In this document: positions 37,201 to 50,235 of the stretch, piece by piece
Position numbering within the stretch: the stretch's first letter is position 1
Layout of the letters: each line of letters begins with the position of its first letter
Translations under genes and position numbers: made by a program
The notes under the pieces: model-generated
Seen by the model: the letters and a program-made list of their open reading frames with translations, nothing else
Database searches by the model: none
Told to the model about the DNA's origin: nothing
Assembly: GCF_036711975.1 (NCBI RefSeq)
Contig: NC_091971.1
Location: forward strand, 3,665,501-3,729,500
Direction: 5' to 3'
Length of the DNA stretch: 64,000 bases
DNA from: Onthophagus taurus
Lineage: Eukaryota > Arthropoda > Insecta > Coleoptera > Scarabaeidae

Positions 37201-40200
37201 AATAGAATTTAAATTTGATATAAACACAAATTATATAAACATTTTTTGAACACATATTTAAGATGTCTTCTTTTATTTTGTAGATAACACTAATTAATTA
37301 CTAGATTATCCATATTATTCTGACCTTTAGTATATAAGTTATCTCCAACATAAATCAAATCTAATTCAATTTTTAAACATAGCATTAATTAAAATTCCGT
37401 GTTACTCATTTTTCAAAAACAATTATACTTGCATTAGTAACATAATAATGTAAGGTAAAATGAGACAATTAAAATTTTTCTTTGAAACGGAGTGCGTACA
37501 TTTAAATTTGTCATTTTAAATATTCAATTATTTAAAAAAGAAAGGGAGTAATTCAATACAGAAACCTCAATATATTTCCTTTCACTATCAGGTCATTCAC
37601 CAAAACCACAAAACGAAAAAACCAACGACAAAGAACACTGTGTTAAATTAAAACGGAGTTGATAACGAAAAAAATTAAAAAATTTACTTGGTTTTTTGTG
37701 GTTTATTTTTCGAATTAAATAAAATAAATTCAAACTAAAAATATTCGGGTTTAACCGTGTGTCTTTTAAAGCGGCTAAATTTGAAACTTTCTAGTTCTAC
37801 TGTTAATTCAATAAAAATATGCTACAAACTGGCGCTGAATAACAATTAAAACTAGAACTAACACTAGACCTAGAACTAGAAAGTTTCGGGTTTAGTCGTG
37901 CGTCGTTAGACGTGTGTTAGTTCTAGTTTTACATTAGCACTAGAACTAACACAAGACCTAGAACTAGAATCATTCGGGTTTAGCCGTCTTGAGAGACGTG
38001 CGGCTAAATCCGAATGTTTCTAGTTCTAGATCTAGTGTTAGTTCTAGATTTAATTGTTATTTAGATTGTGGTATATTTTTATTTAGCGAAAACTAGAATT
38101 AACACTAGACCTGGAACTAGAAACGTTCGGGTTTAGCCGTGCGTCTCCAGATTATTTGTAATGATAAAAGTTTACGTGTATAGGTTGAGAGTCACCTGTA
38201 TATACAACGTCATACAGCTTAAAGTATTAGAAAATAAATTCTTAGAAAATTACAAAACAAATTGCATTCTTTTTGTATTTGTTATGTGAGAATATATCTT
38301 ATCTTAAAACTTATCGTATTTCAAGTTCAAACCCTATGATGTTATTCAATTACATTCGCCGTTGCTTACAAACTGAAAATCAAATTGTCATGAGAGCTAA
38401 TGGAGACACGTCTGGCGGGCTTCCGCACATGTTAATGTCAAATTCAGGGGTTGAAATATTACAACAACTAGATGTTTTACGACACAAAACGCAGGTAAAT
38501 TAATTCCATTAAAAAAAAAAGTATTCGATTTAATACTTTTTTAATATTTATTTTAGGAAACTGGCGAAAAAGTACGATCGATGGAAAGCGAACAAGAAGC
38601 TTTTGCTTTACATTATCATGAATGTACAAAAATTAATGGTTCGTTTTATTTATTTTTTTTTCTTATTTTAAACATACACGTTTAATTTAATTATTTTTTT
38701 AGCTCAAATTCAAGAACATCAAAGTCAACAACCCGTTTCAAGTCATTTACAACAGCTTCAATTGAGAAAAACCAACATGGAAATGCAATTAAGCGAAAAG
38801 GTACTTGTAAACATTTACAAAAAATGATAACATTTACAAATAATTTGTTGACGTAGATTGCACATTTGGTACAAGTTCGAATGGCTTTAATAGACGATTT
38901 AAAGAAAACGGTTCAATTACTTTCAAAAGTTCAATCGATGGTATTGGACGATGAATTAATCCGCTGGAAAAGGGAACAACAATTGGCGGGAAACGGCGCA
39001 GTTTTTAATGGAAATTTAGATACCATTCAAGAATGGTGCGAATGTTTAGCCGAAAATATTTGGATTACTCGTCAACATTTAAAAGATATTGAAAGATTAA
39101 AACAAAAATTGAATTTGGAGTCACCAGGAGGTGCTGATATGCTTCCTCAGTTACTCAGTGAAGTAACACAAATTTTAAGCGCTTTGGTTACATCTACTTT
39201 TATTATTGAGAAACAACCACCGCAAGTTATGAAAACAAATACGCGGTAAGTATTTAAAAAATTTAAAAATCCTATAGTTATTATATTTATATTTTTTTTA
39301 ATAGATTTACATCAACAGTACGTTTATTAGTTGGTGGAAAATTAAATGTAAACATGACTCCCCCTCAAGTAAAAGTCACAATAATATCAGAATCCCAAGC
39401 TAACGTTTTATTAAAAAGCGATAAATTAGCGAAAAATGGCGAAGCAAGCGGAGAAATTTTAAACAACACTGGAACTATGGAATATCAACAGGCTAGCAGG
39501 CAATTGTCGGTAAGCTTCCGGAATATGCAATTAAAGAAAATAAAACGTGCTGAAAAGAAGGGTACTGAAAGCGTCATGGACGAGAAATTCTCGTTGTTTT
39601 TCCAATCGCAATTTAGCGTCGGCGGCGGTGAATTAATGTTCCAAGTGTGGACGTTATCTCTTCCGGTGGTTGTAATTGTTCACGGGAATCAAGAACCGCA
39701 CGCTTGGGCTACTGTTACGTGGGATAACGCGTTTTCTGAACCCGGACGTCCACCATTTGCCGTTCCGGATAAAGTACCGTGGAATAAAGTCGCAGAAATG
39801 TTATCGTTAAAGTTCAGATCGACGACTGGACGATCTCTAAACGAAGATAATTTACGCTTTTTGGCGGATAAAGCTTTCCGCGGTTCGTTTACCGATAATA
39901 ATCAGCTATTGTCTTGGTCCCAATTTTGTAAAGAACCTCTAAGCGAGAGGAACTTTACATTTTGGGAATGGTTTTATGCTGTTATGAAATTGACAAGGGA
40001 ACATCTTAAAGGACCTTGGGTTGAAGGGTAATAAAAAATTAATTTTATTTTTTATTATTAATTTATTTTTATTTTTGTTAGGCTTATTTTGGGATTTGTT
40101 CGTAAAAAGGATGCTGAAGATATGTTGCAGAGGTTAACATCTGGAACGTTTTTGTTAAGATTTTCTGATAGTGAATTAGGAGGAGTTACTATTGCTTGGG

Positions 40201-43200
40201 TTTCAGGTAATGATTTTCAAAATAATATCAAAATAAAGTTTGTTAAAGTTCAGTTTTCATTTTGTAGAAAATTCTGAAGTTTTTATGATTCAACCATTCA
40301 CATCAAAAGATTTTGCGATTCGATCTTTGGCTGATCGGATAAAAGATCTTCAACACCTTAGCTTTTTGCACCCAAACATTTGCAAGGAAACCGCTTTTAT
40401 GAAATATTATACTCCTGGTAAGTTATTATTACAGAAAAGTATTACCAAAGTATTACATTTAATACATTTTCACTTACACTTCTTTAACTGATTTCATTTG
40501 GGTTACTGCTGCTCATTTTATGGGGACCTTGGATATGTCTTGCTCACTATGGCTCTGTGTTAAAATCAAAACTGTGTTCTCGCTTTGATTTTATCATTGG
40601 TATAGCAGATATAAGAGTAAAATCCTCAGTCTCTATGAAAAGATTTCTTTCTCTTTGATCAATTGAGCAGTAATGACATTAAAGATTAATGACATTGAAG
40701 TTTGAACTTGTCGCTTTAGGCAACGTTCTTAAATTTCCAATTTACCGCTTTACATCAATTTGAAATTATGAATTCGCTTCGAAATCTTGTTTTTGACGTT
40801 TTAAATATCTTGGAATTTGACGTTTGACGTTCGAAATGAATGTTTGAATTTAACGATTTAGATGAAACTTTGATTTGAAGTTAAAATTGACAATTTATTC
40901 AACAATTTGAACTTGTCGTTTTAGGCAACGTTCTTAAATTTTCAATATGCCGCTTTATGTCAATTTGAAATTATGAATTGATCGCTTCGAAATCTTGTTT
41001 TTGACGTTTTAAATATCTTGGAATTTGACGTTTGAGGTTCGAAATAAAAGTTTGAATTTAACGATTTAGATGAAACTTTGATTTGAAGTTAAAAATGACA
41101 ATTCAACAATTTGAAGTTGTCGCTTTAGGCAACGTTCTAAAATTTCTAATATGCCGCTTTATGTCAATTTGAAATTATGAACTAATCGCTTCGAAATCTT
41201 GTTTTTGACGTTTTAAATATCCTGGAATTTGACGTTTAAGGTGCGAAATGGAAGTTTGAATTTAACGATTTAGATGAAACTTTGATTTGAAGTTAAAAAT
41301 GACATTTCAACAATTTGAACTTGTCGCTTTAGGCAACGTTCTTAAATTTCGAATTTGCCGCTTTACATCAATTTGAAATTATGAATTGATCGCTTCGAAA
41401 TCTTGTTTTTGACGTTTTAAATATCTTGGAATTTGACGTTTGAGGTGCGAAATGAGAGTTTGAATTTAACGATTTAGATGAAACTTTGATTTAAAGTTAA
41501 AAATGACAATTCAACAATTTGAACTTGTCGCTTTAGGCAACGTTCTAAAATTTCTAATATGTCAATTAGAATTTTGTCAATTTGAAATTATGAATTAATC
41601 GCTTCGAAAGCTTGATTTTGACGTTATAAATATCTTGGAATTTGACGTTTACGTTTCAAAATTAATGTTTAAATTTAACGATTTAGATGAAACTTTGATT
41701 TAAACTTAAAAATGACAATTCAACAATTTGAACTTATCGCTTTAGGCAACGTTCTAAAATTTCTAATATGCCGCTTTACGTCAATTTGAAATTATGAACT
41801 AATCACTTCGAAATCTTGATTTTGACGTTTTAAATATCCTGGAATTTGATGTTTAAGGTGTGAAATGAAAGTTTGAATTTAACGATTTAGATGAAACTTT
41901 GATTTGAAGTTAAAAATGACAATTCAACAATTTGAAGTTGTCGCTTTAGGCAACGTTCTAAAATTTCTAATATGTCGCTTTATGTCAATTTGAAATTATG
42001 AACTAATCGCTTCGAAATCTTGTTTTGAACGTTTTAAATATCTTAGAATTTGACGTTTAAGGTTCGAAATAAAAGTTTGAATTTAACGATTTATGTAGAT
42101 GAAACTTTGATTTGAAGTTAAAAATGACAATTCAACAATTTGAACTTGTCGCTTTAGGCAACGTTCTTAAATTTCGAATTTACCGCTTTACATCAATTTG
42201 AAATTATGAATTAATCACTTCGAAAGCTTGATTTTGACGTTTTAAATATCTTGGAATTTGACATTTGTGGTTCGAAATAAAAGTTTGAATTTAACGATTT
42301 AGATGAAACTTTGATTTGATGTTAAAAATGACAATTCAACAATTTGAACTTGTCGTTTTAGGCAACGTTCTAATATGCCGCTTTATGTCAATTTGAAATT
42401 ATGAATTGATCGTTTCGAAATCTTGTGTTTGATAGTTTTAGATGAAACTTTGATTTGAAATTAAAAATCACAATAGTTTTTTTGTGTAATTAAAATAATA
42501 ATATATAGTCCGCGTTAAAAGTAGCCAGACCACTTGTCTAATTTGAAAACGTTGAAAGTTGTCAATTCATTGACAGTTTAGCATAGAAAATACATATTAT
42601 CAGTCTTATGACTACTTAAAGAAACGTGAAAGGTATGGTTTCTGGGCAACGTTCAACTTTATTTCCTTAAAACCGGGAAATGGGTTGGTTACCGCATCTT
42701 AAGTGAGGTTGCTCAGGTTATAGTTAGAATTGGATACTTCAATTGTAGCGCCTCGGGCGCAATCTGCCTTGGCTAAAATCATCTCAGTTGCCAATCAACG
42801 ATAACGCTTCGTGGCCTTGACACATAAATAATTATTTATCCTTATTTTGATTACTATACATATTACATTTCTTTATTTAACTTTGTTTTTATTTCCATCA
42901 GATAATCATCAAGTTTCGTCTACAAATGGTTACGTAAAACCTTCATTAATAACGCAGGTACCTCCCATGTACACTGGATACCAAAACACGCCCCAACACT
43001 CTTTTATGCAATCGCCAGATCCTTCTAGGGACACCCCTTCGGTGGTGAGCAGGTAAGATTTTTTTGGTTGTATTTCGATTTTATAGGTGTGTTGTATCTA
43101 CTAAAAAAATCGATTAAGCAACTTTATTGATTTTGAAGTGTTTTTATTAAATTTTTTCTTTTATTAAAAAGTTTCTTAATTGATTTATAATTTCAGCAAT

Positions 43201-46200
43201 TTGTGATGTGTAAAGTTACTAATTCCACGGGCTGTTTTTTTTATATTTGTCGGGGGAGCTTAATGGGAATCAAATATAGAAAAGAAAAAAATCATTTTGT
43301 ACATATTGCAGATTGCTATTTTCATATTTATCCCAAATTTCGCAAATTTCAAAAAGTAATTTTACACCGGAATCTTTTTTTTTGGTTCTGCAGGTATGAT
43401 AGTCCGGGTAGTAATTACTACTAAAAAAAATCTTCAACTTCGTCTCTTTCTCTCATATAAAAATATAAAATACTATGATAAAAAAAAACTTTGGAGTACA
43501 GTGCTACAATTAAAGATTTTTCTTTTTTTTGTCTTTTAAATAAGTGATTGTCTCGTCTCATTGTTGTGAACGAGTGCTTGTATTTTTATACGTAAACTTT
43601 TTTTTAATTACGTTTATTAAAATTTAAAAAGAAATTGTGTAATGTTTTTACGAAATTTTGGAGATACGTATTTTTATCACTCAGTATTAAAAACATTTAA
43701 ATCGAATTAATTTGAATTTAAAGGACAGCAGGGTAAAATAAAACTAAAAAAAATTAATGTGCAATTAAAATAAAATAATAATAAAATAATAACTTTGTTG
43801 TAGTAGATGGTGATTAAATAAAAATTAATTTAAATTTTAAATGATCTGTGATTGTGAAGTATTTTGTTTGTTTTAATTTCTTTATTGCACATCACTTTGA
43901 GTACTTACATAAATCTTAATTATTATCTAAAAATTCGAATAACAAAATCGAAATTATTATGATAACTTTTTGACTAAGGCATTTAACGTTTAAGATATTT
44001 AAAGTTTAAAACATAGTGTTCATAAGTGTTTTACATTTTTTTTTAATTGTGCAAGACTTGAAAATGTTGCTGTGTTGTTGCTGGTTTTTTTTATCGAAAA
44101 GTGCTTGTATTAATCAATTTCGATTAATATTAACCAATTATTAATAAAAAAATTATTTGTTGAATTTTAAATGATGAATTTTAATCGAGCTTTAACGTTC
44201 AATTGACAAATTTATTTGAAGATTTAATTTTATTAGAATTAAATAAGTGAAACTAAGATAAAAAGATCTTTTTTCACAATTTTATATTTATAATTTTTTT
44301 AGACACGTAATAATATATTATCATTATTGTAAATTTTTTTATTTTAAGAATAAACTTTTTTAAATTGAATATATATTTTTTATTTATTACGGTTACTTTA
44401 AAAGAGAACAAAAAATTATAAACATATTTTATTTATTTCGTTCGAGGTGCATTAATGGTTTTATTTTACTTGCAATGTTGTCTTGTCTTGCATGAAATCG
44501 CCTTTGAGTGTCAAGTTAATATTGATGTTAACCCCCTAAACATGAGCAAATAATGTATACTATATGTTTAAAGACATTCGAAAAATGTGCAATTTGTGTT
44601 ATATTTGTGTGTGTTTTAAATTGTTTATAGTTGATTTTTTAATAAATATAAACGAAATAAAACAAAATTTTAAAGGGATTGTGCAAATTATAGAACAATA
44701 TTCGCCCCAAGTCCAAAATCTTGTAATTTCGGTCCGTAATTTGTACCCCCATCTAATTGGTTTGCCTTTTATGAAACGTTTAGATCCATTCTGGCCAAAA
44801 TATGGCAAAATATAGATACGTCAAGACTGTGAACTTCTTTAAATGGGGCCAGATATATGAATTTCTTTGTTTAAATCTTCAGAAAGGGTGCGAACCTATC
44901 ATTTTGGTGAATTTTGCGATTGTCATAACAATACAAATTCTGCGTTATGAAGGTAATTTCACATTTTCGATTTGTATCTTTGAAATTGATTGAAATCTTG
45001 GTATTCACAAATAAAGTGATGTTGATTTTTGGTACAATTGTTCGTCATGGATCTTGGGTTGGTCTCTGGGTTGGGTCTTCTTACATCTTTTCTGAATTCC
45101 CAGACTTATGTTTCGAACTTTTTTGTCCTTCCATTTTTACAATAGCAGCAATTATGTTTGGTACAGCTGTTCGTCTCAATTAGATGTATGGAAACTCTTA
45201 ACAATAGAATTCCTGAAAATCATCGAATTTCATCTTCAGTTATGTTTCCGGTTCTGTTTCGCAATATTGTATAAGTGTTGCCTACACAGAGAATGCTTCC
45301 AGAGGTGTACATTGTTTTTTTGGTCCATTCCATTCTATGTAGTCTGCAAGATTTTGGGTTATATTCCGTTTGGCCCAGTTATATTTTTTCTTTCTCTTAT
45401 TAAAACGATCTCTTTCATTCTTTTCTAAAAATGACTACAAAGAAAATTCATCTTCACTTTCTCACTCATCTCTTTCATCACGTATATGCAGAACTTTCAC
45501 TTTTGCCTGTAACTAACTATCTGGTAAGTTGTTTAGAGTGTATTAGTATTTTGTTATTTCGTCTGGAACTTAATCATCAAATTCTTCCAGTATCTCGTTA
45601 AGCTAAAAGTCTTTTCCATACTATTCTATATAATTGTACTTGTCATTCAAATCCACGTTCAAACATACTTCAATACAACTAAGCAAACTACAGTCACGCT
45701 TTTAACAGGACAGTGGCAATATCTGGGTTAATAATTCAAGATTTAACCGAGGTTGCGTGCAGACAAGGCGTTATAATGGAAGTTCTTAACTATAAAATGC
45801 ATCAATGTTTCGCCTCGGCCGCAAGCGACCTCGGCTTTGCTTTCTTAATTGGTACAAATCGCAAATATATATTATTAATCACTGGCAAGAAATAAAAGAT
45901 TATAGCCAAGGTCGCTGAAATCCAAGGCGCTACAATTGAAACTCTTAAAGATAAAACGTAATTGAAGTAGCGCCTTGGCTTTATTATATTACAAAATATT
46001 TAAAAAATCAACTATAAACTTTAATATTTTTTGCATCCATCTTTTTACGTTTTAATTTTTAGATTCGTTTCGTCTTTTTTGTTTATATTTTTAAATACTA
46101 TTTTATACTTATAATTTTGATTTTACCGAGCATGCTGCAAACAGACATAGCCAAGACATCTTGCAACAAGTCTTCTTTTTTCATCCATTCGCTTTACTCA

Positions 46201-46461
46201 TACATTAATAAATTTTTTGTTAATAATAATGTTTTAGTCTCAAAAGAAATGGAATTATTACCTCTTTTTGGTTTTATTTTCTTTTTTTTTTATTTATTTT
46301 ATTGGTTAGGTCTGTGTTGCAGTATGTTATGTCTTGTTTATGTCTGCTTCAGTTACGCCGGGGATTCCATGATGGGGCCGGCCTCGCAGCCGTCCGTCCA
46401 CAGTTACGACAGTTATATGCCTGAACTTGAGGAATACCAGGATATGTTTATAACGCCGTAA
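34294..46461 (+). CDS. Stat92E: STAT transcription factor (STAT5-like, Stat92E orthologue)
   Basis: Eleven shared coding exons: 34,294-34,421; 34,481-34,654; 38,326-38,494; 38,557-38,638; 38,703-38,800; 38,857-39,245; 39,305-40,027; 40,082-40,206; 40,268-40,417; 42,902-43,052, then one of two last exons. All phases agree (the 5' UTR exon makes the eleventh). The protein has 739 or 765 residues. Domains in order: N-terminal domain ([20 protein letters not shown], very like STAT5), coiled coil, DNA-binding domain ([15 protein letters not shown] onward), linker ([20 protein letters not shown]), SH2 with FLLRFSDSE (phosphotyrosine-binding Arg near 614), and the activation tyrosine in NGYVKP (near Tyr690). 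It is the nuclear effector of the JAK/STAT pathway. The first coding intron of 3.7 kb holds transposon and palindrome debris; another holds a satellite. Confidence 0.97.
36590..37020 (+). mobile_element. LINE 3' end fragment (RNase H group)
   Basis: Broken frames carry the C-terminal region of a LINE second open frame, including [40 protein letters not shown] and ERDLG, a known ending with the ETAEHIL zinc-knuckle text. An ATAATTATAATAAAATATTA tail follows at about 36,997. Several stops and frame changes lie upstream, so it is old. Same orientation as STAT. Confidence 0.65.
37740..38150. repeat. Cluster of palindromic CTAG-rich repeats
   Basis: Three centres are visible, near 37,765, 37,900 and 37,988, plus a solo arm at 38,090-38,148. 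Spacers carry TCAATAAAAATATGCTACAA and GCGCTGAATAACAATTAAAA, also seen beside other copies. All lie in a STAT intron. Confidence 0.8.
40690..42475. repeat. Satellite array, about 205-bp monomer, in a STAT intron
   Basis: Nine tandem copies marked by TTGAACTTGTCGCTTTAGGC near 40,701, 40,905, 41,109, 41,313, 41,517, 41,726, 41,930, 42,138 and 42,343. Each also has CAATTTGAAATTATGAATT, TCGCTTCGAAATCTTGTTTT, GACGTTTTAAATATCTTGGA and AACGATTTAGATGAAACTTT. The spacing is very regular, with 4-5 bp insertions in two monomers. The array fills most of the 2.5-kb intron between the SH2 exons and the activation-tyrosine exon. Confidence 0.95.
42728..42785. repeat. Dispersed short repeat, GCGCC...CCTTGGCT unit
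   Basis: Reads CTTCAATTGTAGCGCCTCGG and CTGCCTTGGCTAAAATCATC. The same about-50-bp unit occurs four times, in alternating orientation, at 45,738-45,992. Confidence 0.5.
43394..43424 (+). CDS. Stat92E: STAT alternative last exon, short form
   Basis: Acceptor ttctgcag followed by codons completing Arg, then YDSPGSNYY and a TAA at 43,422. It is in phase with the donor at 43,052. It yields the 739-residue form. Three tyrosines in nine residues are notable. The acceptor has a pyrimidine-rich tract, so use is plausible; RNA evidence is needed. Confidence 0.7.
43425..46352. other. STAT region between alternative last exons
   Basis: Contains the 3' UTR of the short form (AATAAAATAATAACTTTG near 43,778 includes a possible poly-A signal) and then AT-rich intron for the long form. 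Frames at 44,564-45,428 plus have no domain. A short inverted repeat group is listed at 45,738. Confidence 0.45.
45738..45992. repeat. Alternating inverted copies of a 50-bp repeat
   Basis: Four units in alternating orientation: 45,740-45,795 (reverse), 45,798-45,850, 45,897-45,955 (reverse) and 45,958-45,992. They share GTAGCGCCTTGG and CGACCTTGGCTATAAT text and can fold into hairpins. It may be a small foldback element; no coding content. Confidence 0.5.
46353..46461 (+). CDS. Stat92E: STAT alternative last exon, long form
   Basis: Acceptor tctgcttcag, in phase with the same donor at 43,052. It completes a Ser codon and encodes [20 protein letters not shown], then [15 protein letters not shown] and a TAA at 46,459. 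The higher GC content and acidic, aromatic end (ELEEYQDMF) look like a conserved transactivation tail. It yields the 765-residue form. The exon lies 2.9 kb beyond the short last exon. Confidence 0.8.
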
Positions 46462-47850
46462 AGAGAATTTCTCCGATCCCGATCCAACTCTTTAACTTTT
46501 ATTGAAATATTTTATTTTAAAAGTAAATACTCAGTCCAAAATAACCAAAACTAAAAAAAGACTTTGTGCCATATGTTTTTATTGTGCTTCCTTTTAAACG
46601 ATTTTAATTAATTGTTAAAAAAAACATTTTTTTCTTTAAATTGATATTGGTTATTTTGAACATGAGTGAAATTGAAGATATGTGTTACCTGAATTGTTCG
46701 ATATTGTTTAATTGTTGTTCTTTTTCTTGATGGAGTCTAATGCACTTAAAGAGATACGTGCAAATATAAATGTAGAGTAAAAACACATAAATCAACTATT
46801 TTCTTTTTAATGTACACCCTCTTACAAAATAACAAAAAAAATTGTTATTTAAGGGTTTTAAATTTTTATTTTCAATTTTAAATGTTGTTTGAAGTTGCAT
46901 GTTGAATTGATTGACTGTTTTTATTGGTGTCTTTACTTTTAAAATTCTTTTTATTTTTATTTTAATAAATCTGTGCCATTTTAAGAAAAAAAAAATAATT
47001 TGAAAATTGTATACCTGAAAAAACAAAAAAAAAACAAAATCAGTAGTGTAATAAATATATGAATTTGTAAATTTAATATAAATTTAAAAATATGAAGAGA
47101 AAAGAAGAGATATAATCTAATATATTTTTACTAGATTTGTAGGTTTACTTTATACATAAAATAGAGTTCAAAAAATCGATATTTTTAGACTTGTACTTAT
47201 CAAAAAAATATTAATTGAATGATAAAAAGGCACGATTTTTTCTGTTTTTATCATTATTATTTGCTCATTGTTTATAATTTTTAACCATGTTATTATTATT
47301 TTTCTTTTTCAAGAAATTGTAATTTTAATCATTAGACAATCTTGTTAAGAGATACACAAATGATCTCTATGTGTTACGTTTTGAAAAATTAAATAAACGA
47401 AAAATATATTTACAAATTAATAAATAACATTTTGACTTGTCACCGCAATATTAAGTAATAAATTAGTGCAATCACACAGCTTGTTATATTAATAATAAAA
47501 TTATTTGTTATTAAAAAGTAATAAGCTATTAAAGTCTCATCACAAAATTTTGTAGCAATTTTCTTCTTTTTTATATAGAAAAAAAATTACTGTAATATTC
47601 TCTATCATAGTTTTTATTATCATTAATTATATGTAAAATATTTCGGCGTTCGAATCTTTAGAGACTTAATTAGAAAAAAAAAACGTGTATTAGGTCTTAT
47701 TAGGATTTCGAATGTTTAGAGAGAAAGCTTTCGCTTAAATAGTCAAGTATAAATCGTTTTCTTCTAATATTTTTTTTCTTTTTTATTGTAATATTATAAT
47801 TGTTTTACCGTTAAAATAAAAAAAAATAAATAAAATAGTTATAAATAAAA
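46462..47850 (+). other. Probable long 3' UTR of STAT
   Basis: AT-rich, with no frames of note. Poly-A signal candidates occur at about 47,390 (TTAAATAAACG) and 47,815-47,830 (AATAAA runs). The true end is not determinable. Confidence 0.35.
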
Positions 47851-49334
47851 TTGATTTATTTATTTACACCTTTGTTTATCTAATAATATTTTCTTATTAT
47901 TATAGACTAGATGTATGTATTAGGCTACCGAACATTATACTATGTATATTTGGTTGCCTAACTCTCAAAAAATGGTTTAAACCGAAATCTTCTCATCTTA
48001 TAGATCATTTGAAGTACTCCTTGGGGGGCTATTTACTAATATTAGTGTGATTTCAGCAAGTAAAATCATTTAACTCTGGCCTTAAGCGAGTTTCAAGACG
48101 AGGGGAACCCCATAAAGTTACTGCAACAAATAGTTCCAACTTTCAAAATATCTTAACAGGAAAAAACCATTGGGCAAAAAAATTGCAACGAGGCGCCGAA
48201 AATCTTGTGTAAGATTTATGTGTTAGGAAAAATATACAAGTTGCCCTCACAACACTCTGGAAGATAGAGATGTCATCACCGATTTATTTAATTCCAAGCT
48301 CACTCCACAAACACTTTTCAAGATTAATGAATCACAGTTTAATATGGCAATTCGTAAATAACTGATAAAATGTGATGTTATAAGTCATAAAATTATCTCT
48401 TCAATCAATTTGAGCCATTTTGACACACACCAACAAGTTTTTTCTATTTTTTGACATCTTAGAAACACCTTCAAAAAACATTATAGTAAATATCATCGAT
48501 TCTTTTACCTTGCTTAAGTGTTCTAGAGATATTATTAGTCAATTAAAACCATTTTAATTCACACCAAGCAGTTTTATTAATCTTTTAAATTTTCTGGAAA
48601 ACATCTCCTTTGCTAAAGAATCTCTAAACAAGAGAAATACCAAGATAAATAAGTCGTACTCTTATTGAGGTATAAATCGTAAAAACCCTACTCTCCAATT
48701 CTCAACGTGAAGAGAGACGAGGAAAATAGAAGCGAAGTGAGCAACGTTGCCAGATCGTTGGTCGCCCATCTCATTTCAATGGCAAAGATAGATTTGCTAA
48801 GCTGTAATGGTTTTAATTGTTATCTTCAATTTAGCTCTTCATCGTGTGATAGCTAAAGGGTCAAAATCCTTGTATTAGGTGTTTGCTATTTATTAATACC
48901 ATACCAAATGCGTTGCAAAATTTAATGGATATGTTGATTAAAACTTTTAATACTCAAAATAAGAGTTATTATTTGAAAAAATTTATTTCTTTCAATTCGT
49001 TAGTTCATTTTTATTCGATCACCCTGTATAACAAAATTTAATAACGAGAACAAACTTTCCCCCCTAATATATTAATTAAAACTAATCGGAACTCAAATAC
49101 AATTCCAATTTATTTTTGGAATTTCAACAAATTTTCTAATAATATATATATTTATTTACTTAGAGGTAGCAATATTATTAATTTAATAAATCACAACGAA
49201 ATTAAACTATCTAAAAAAATAATTGGTAATAATCTAGGATGGTAGAATTTAAAATGACTGCTACATCCTTTGTTCTTTTAAAATCCAGAAAATATCAGAA
49301 CCAATACATCATACCAATTAGTTGTTAATAACCC
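47851..49334. other. AT-rich intergenic, no gene seen
   Basis: No coding sequence or clear repeat recognised. Confidence 0.4.
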
Positions 49335-49545
49335 AAATGTTTTTAGTTCTAGCCCTGAATGCCAATTCAAAGTAGAATTAACACTAGATTTAGATCACAC
49401 TAGAATGTATCTCAAAAGATACATTCTGGCTTAGTTCTAACACTAAAACTAACACTACACCTAAAACTAGAAACATTTGGGTTTAGCCGCACGTCTCTTA
49501 AGACGGCTAAACCCGAATGTTTCTAATTCCGGGCTTAGTGAATCG
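49335..49545. repeat. Palindromic CTAG-rich repeat (left of 420-bp array)
   Basis: A decayed unit (49,340-49,430) with ATTCTGG in place of the usual core, followed by a good palindrome with ACATTTGGGTTTAGCCGCAC and TCTCTTAAGACGG at the centre near 49,495. It immediately adjoins the 420-bp repeat. Confidence 0.8.
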
Positions 49546-49549
49546 AAAA

Positions 49550-50235
49550 TTAGTGATTCATAAATATTACGGTAGATAATTAAACAATGTGTAAAATGAG
49601 TCCAAACTCGGCATATTTAGGTGTTATAATACCCAAGATACATCTATTTTTATAAAAACAAGATGGCCGAAAACAAAACACTAATAAATTGTGTCATTTA
49701 TGCATATAATCGTGAATTTAATGATAAATATAGGGTGTGATACATCAAATTAGGTTAGAATTTTCTGATCTTTACAAAACTCTTATTCTTTTCGATTTTT
49801 ATGAAAAGTTAAATAAATGATGGTTTTATTAAAAAAAATTAAAAATTTTCAATCTTTATGAACAATTTTTTGCAATGAATATAACCGGCGACGTATTTTG
49901 TTATAAAACATTGTGAGATATTTTGATTTTTAATTTTTTATAAAATCCAAGATGGCCGAAAATTGGTGATTCGTAAATATTACGAAAGATAACTAAAAAA
50001 CGTGTAAAATGAGTACAAACTCGACATATCCAAATGGTATAACACCAGAGATATCTTTGTTTCTGTAAAATCAAGATGGCCGAAAACAAAACACTAAGCA
50101 ATTATGGTTTTATGCTTTTAAAAGTGAACTTTATGATAGATATAGAGTGTGATACATCAAATTAGGTTAAAATTTCCTGATCTTTATGAAAATCTTAGGG
50201 ATTTTTAATAATTTTTGAATTTTTAAATCGATTAC
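49550..50235. repeat. Tandem repeat, about 410-420-bp monomer
   Basis: About 1.6 copies. CAAGATGGCCGAAAACAAAA recurs at about 49,660 and 50,080, and AGGGTGTGATACATCAAATT or its variant at 49,732 and 50,142. The same family occurs inverted in the CadN intron at 60,535. Confidence 0.85.

Larger units (their letters stand above)
34655..38325. other. STAT 3.7-kb intron with transposon debris
   Basis: Mostly AT-rich DNA. It holds a LINE 3' end (36,590-37,020), a palindrome cluster (37,745-38,150) that ends only about 175 bp before the next exon, and near 35,128-35,175 a patch resembling the inner end of the Harbinger element at 12,030-12,066. No exon was found inside. Confidence 0.6.

Noticed and set aside
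44564-45428. Four frames of 63-106 codons between the STAT last exons
   Set aside because: AT-rich, overlapping, no domain; treated as intron sequence.
46117-46352. Upstream part of the 114-codon frame that runs into the long STAT last exon
   Set aside because: The part before the acceptor at 46,352 is hydrophobic AT-rich intron; only the portion after the acceptor is in phase with the STAT donor.
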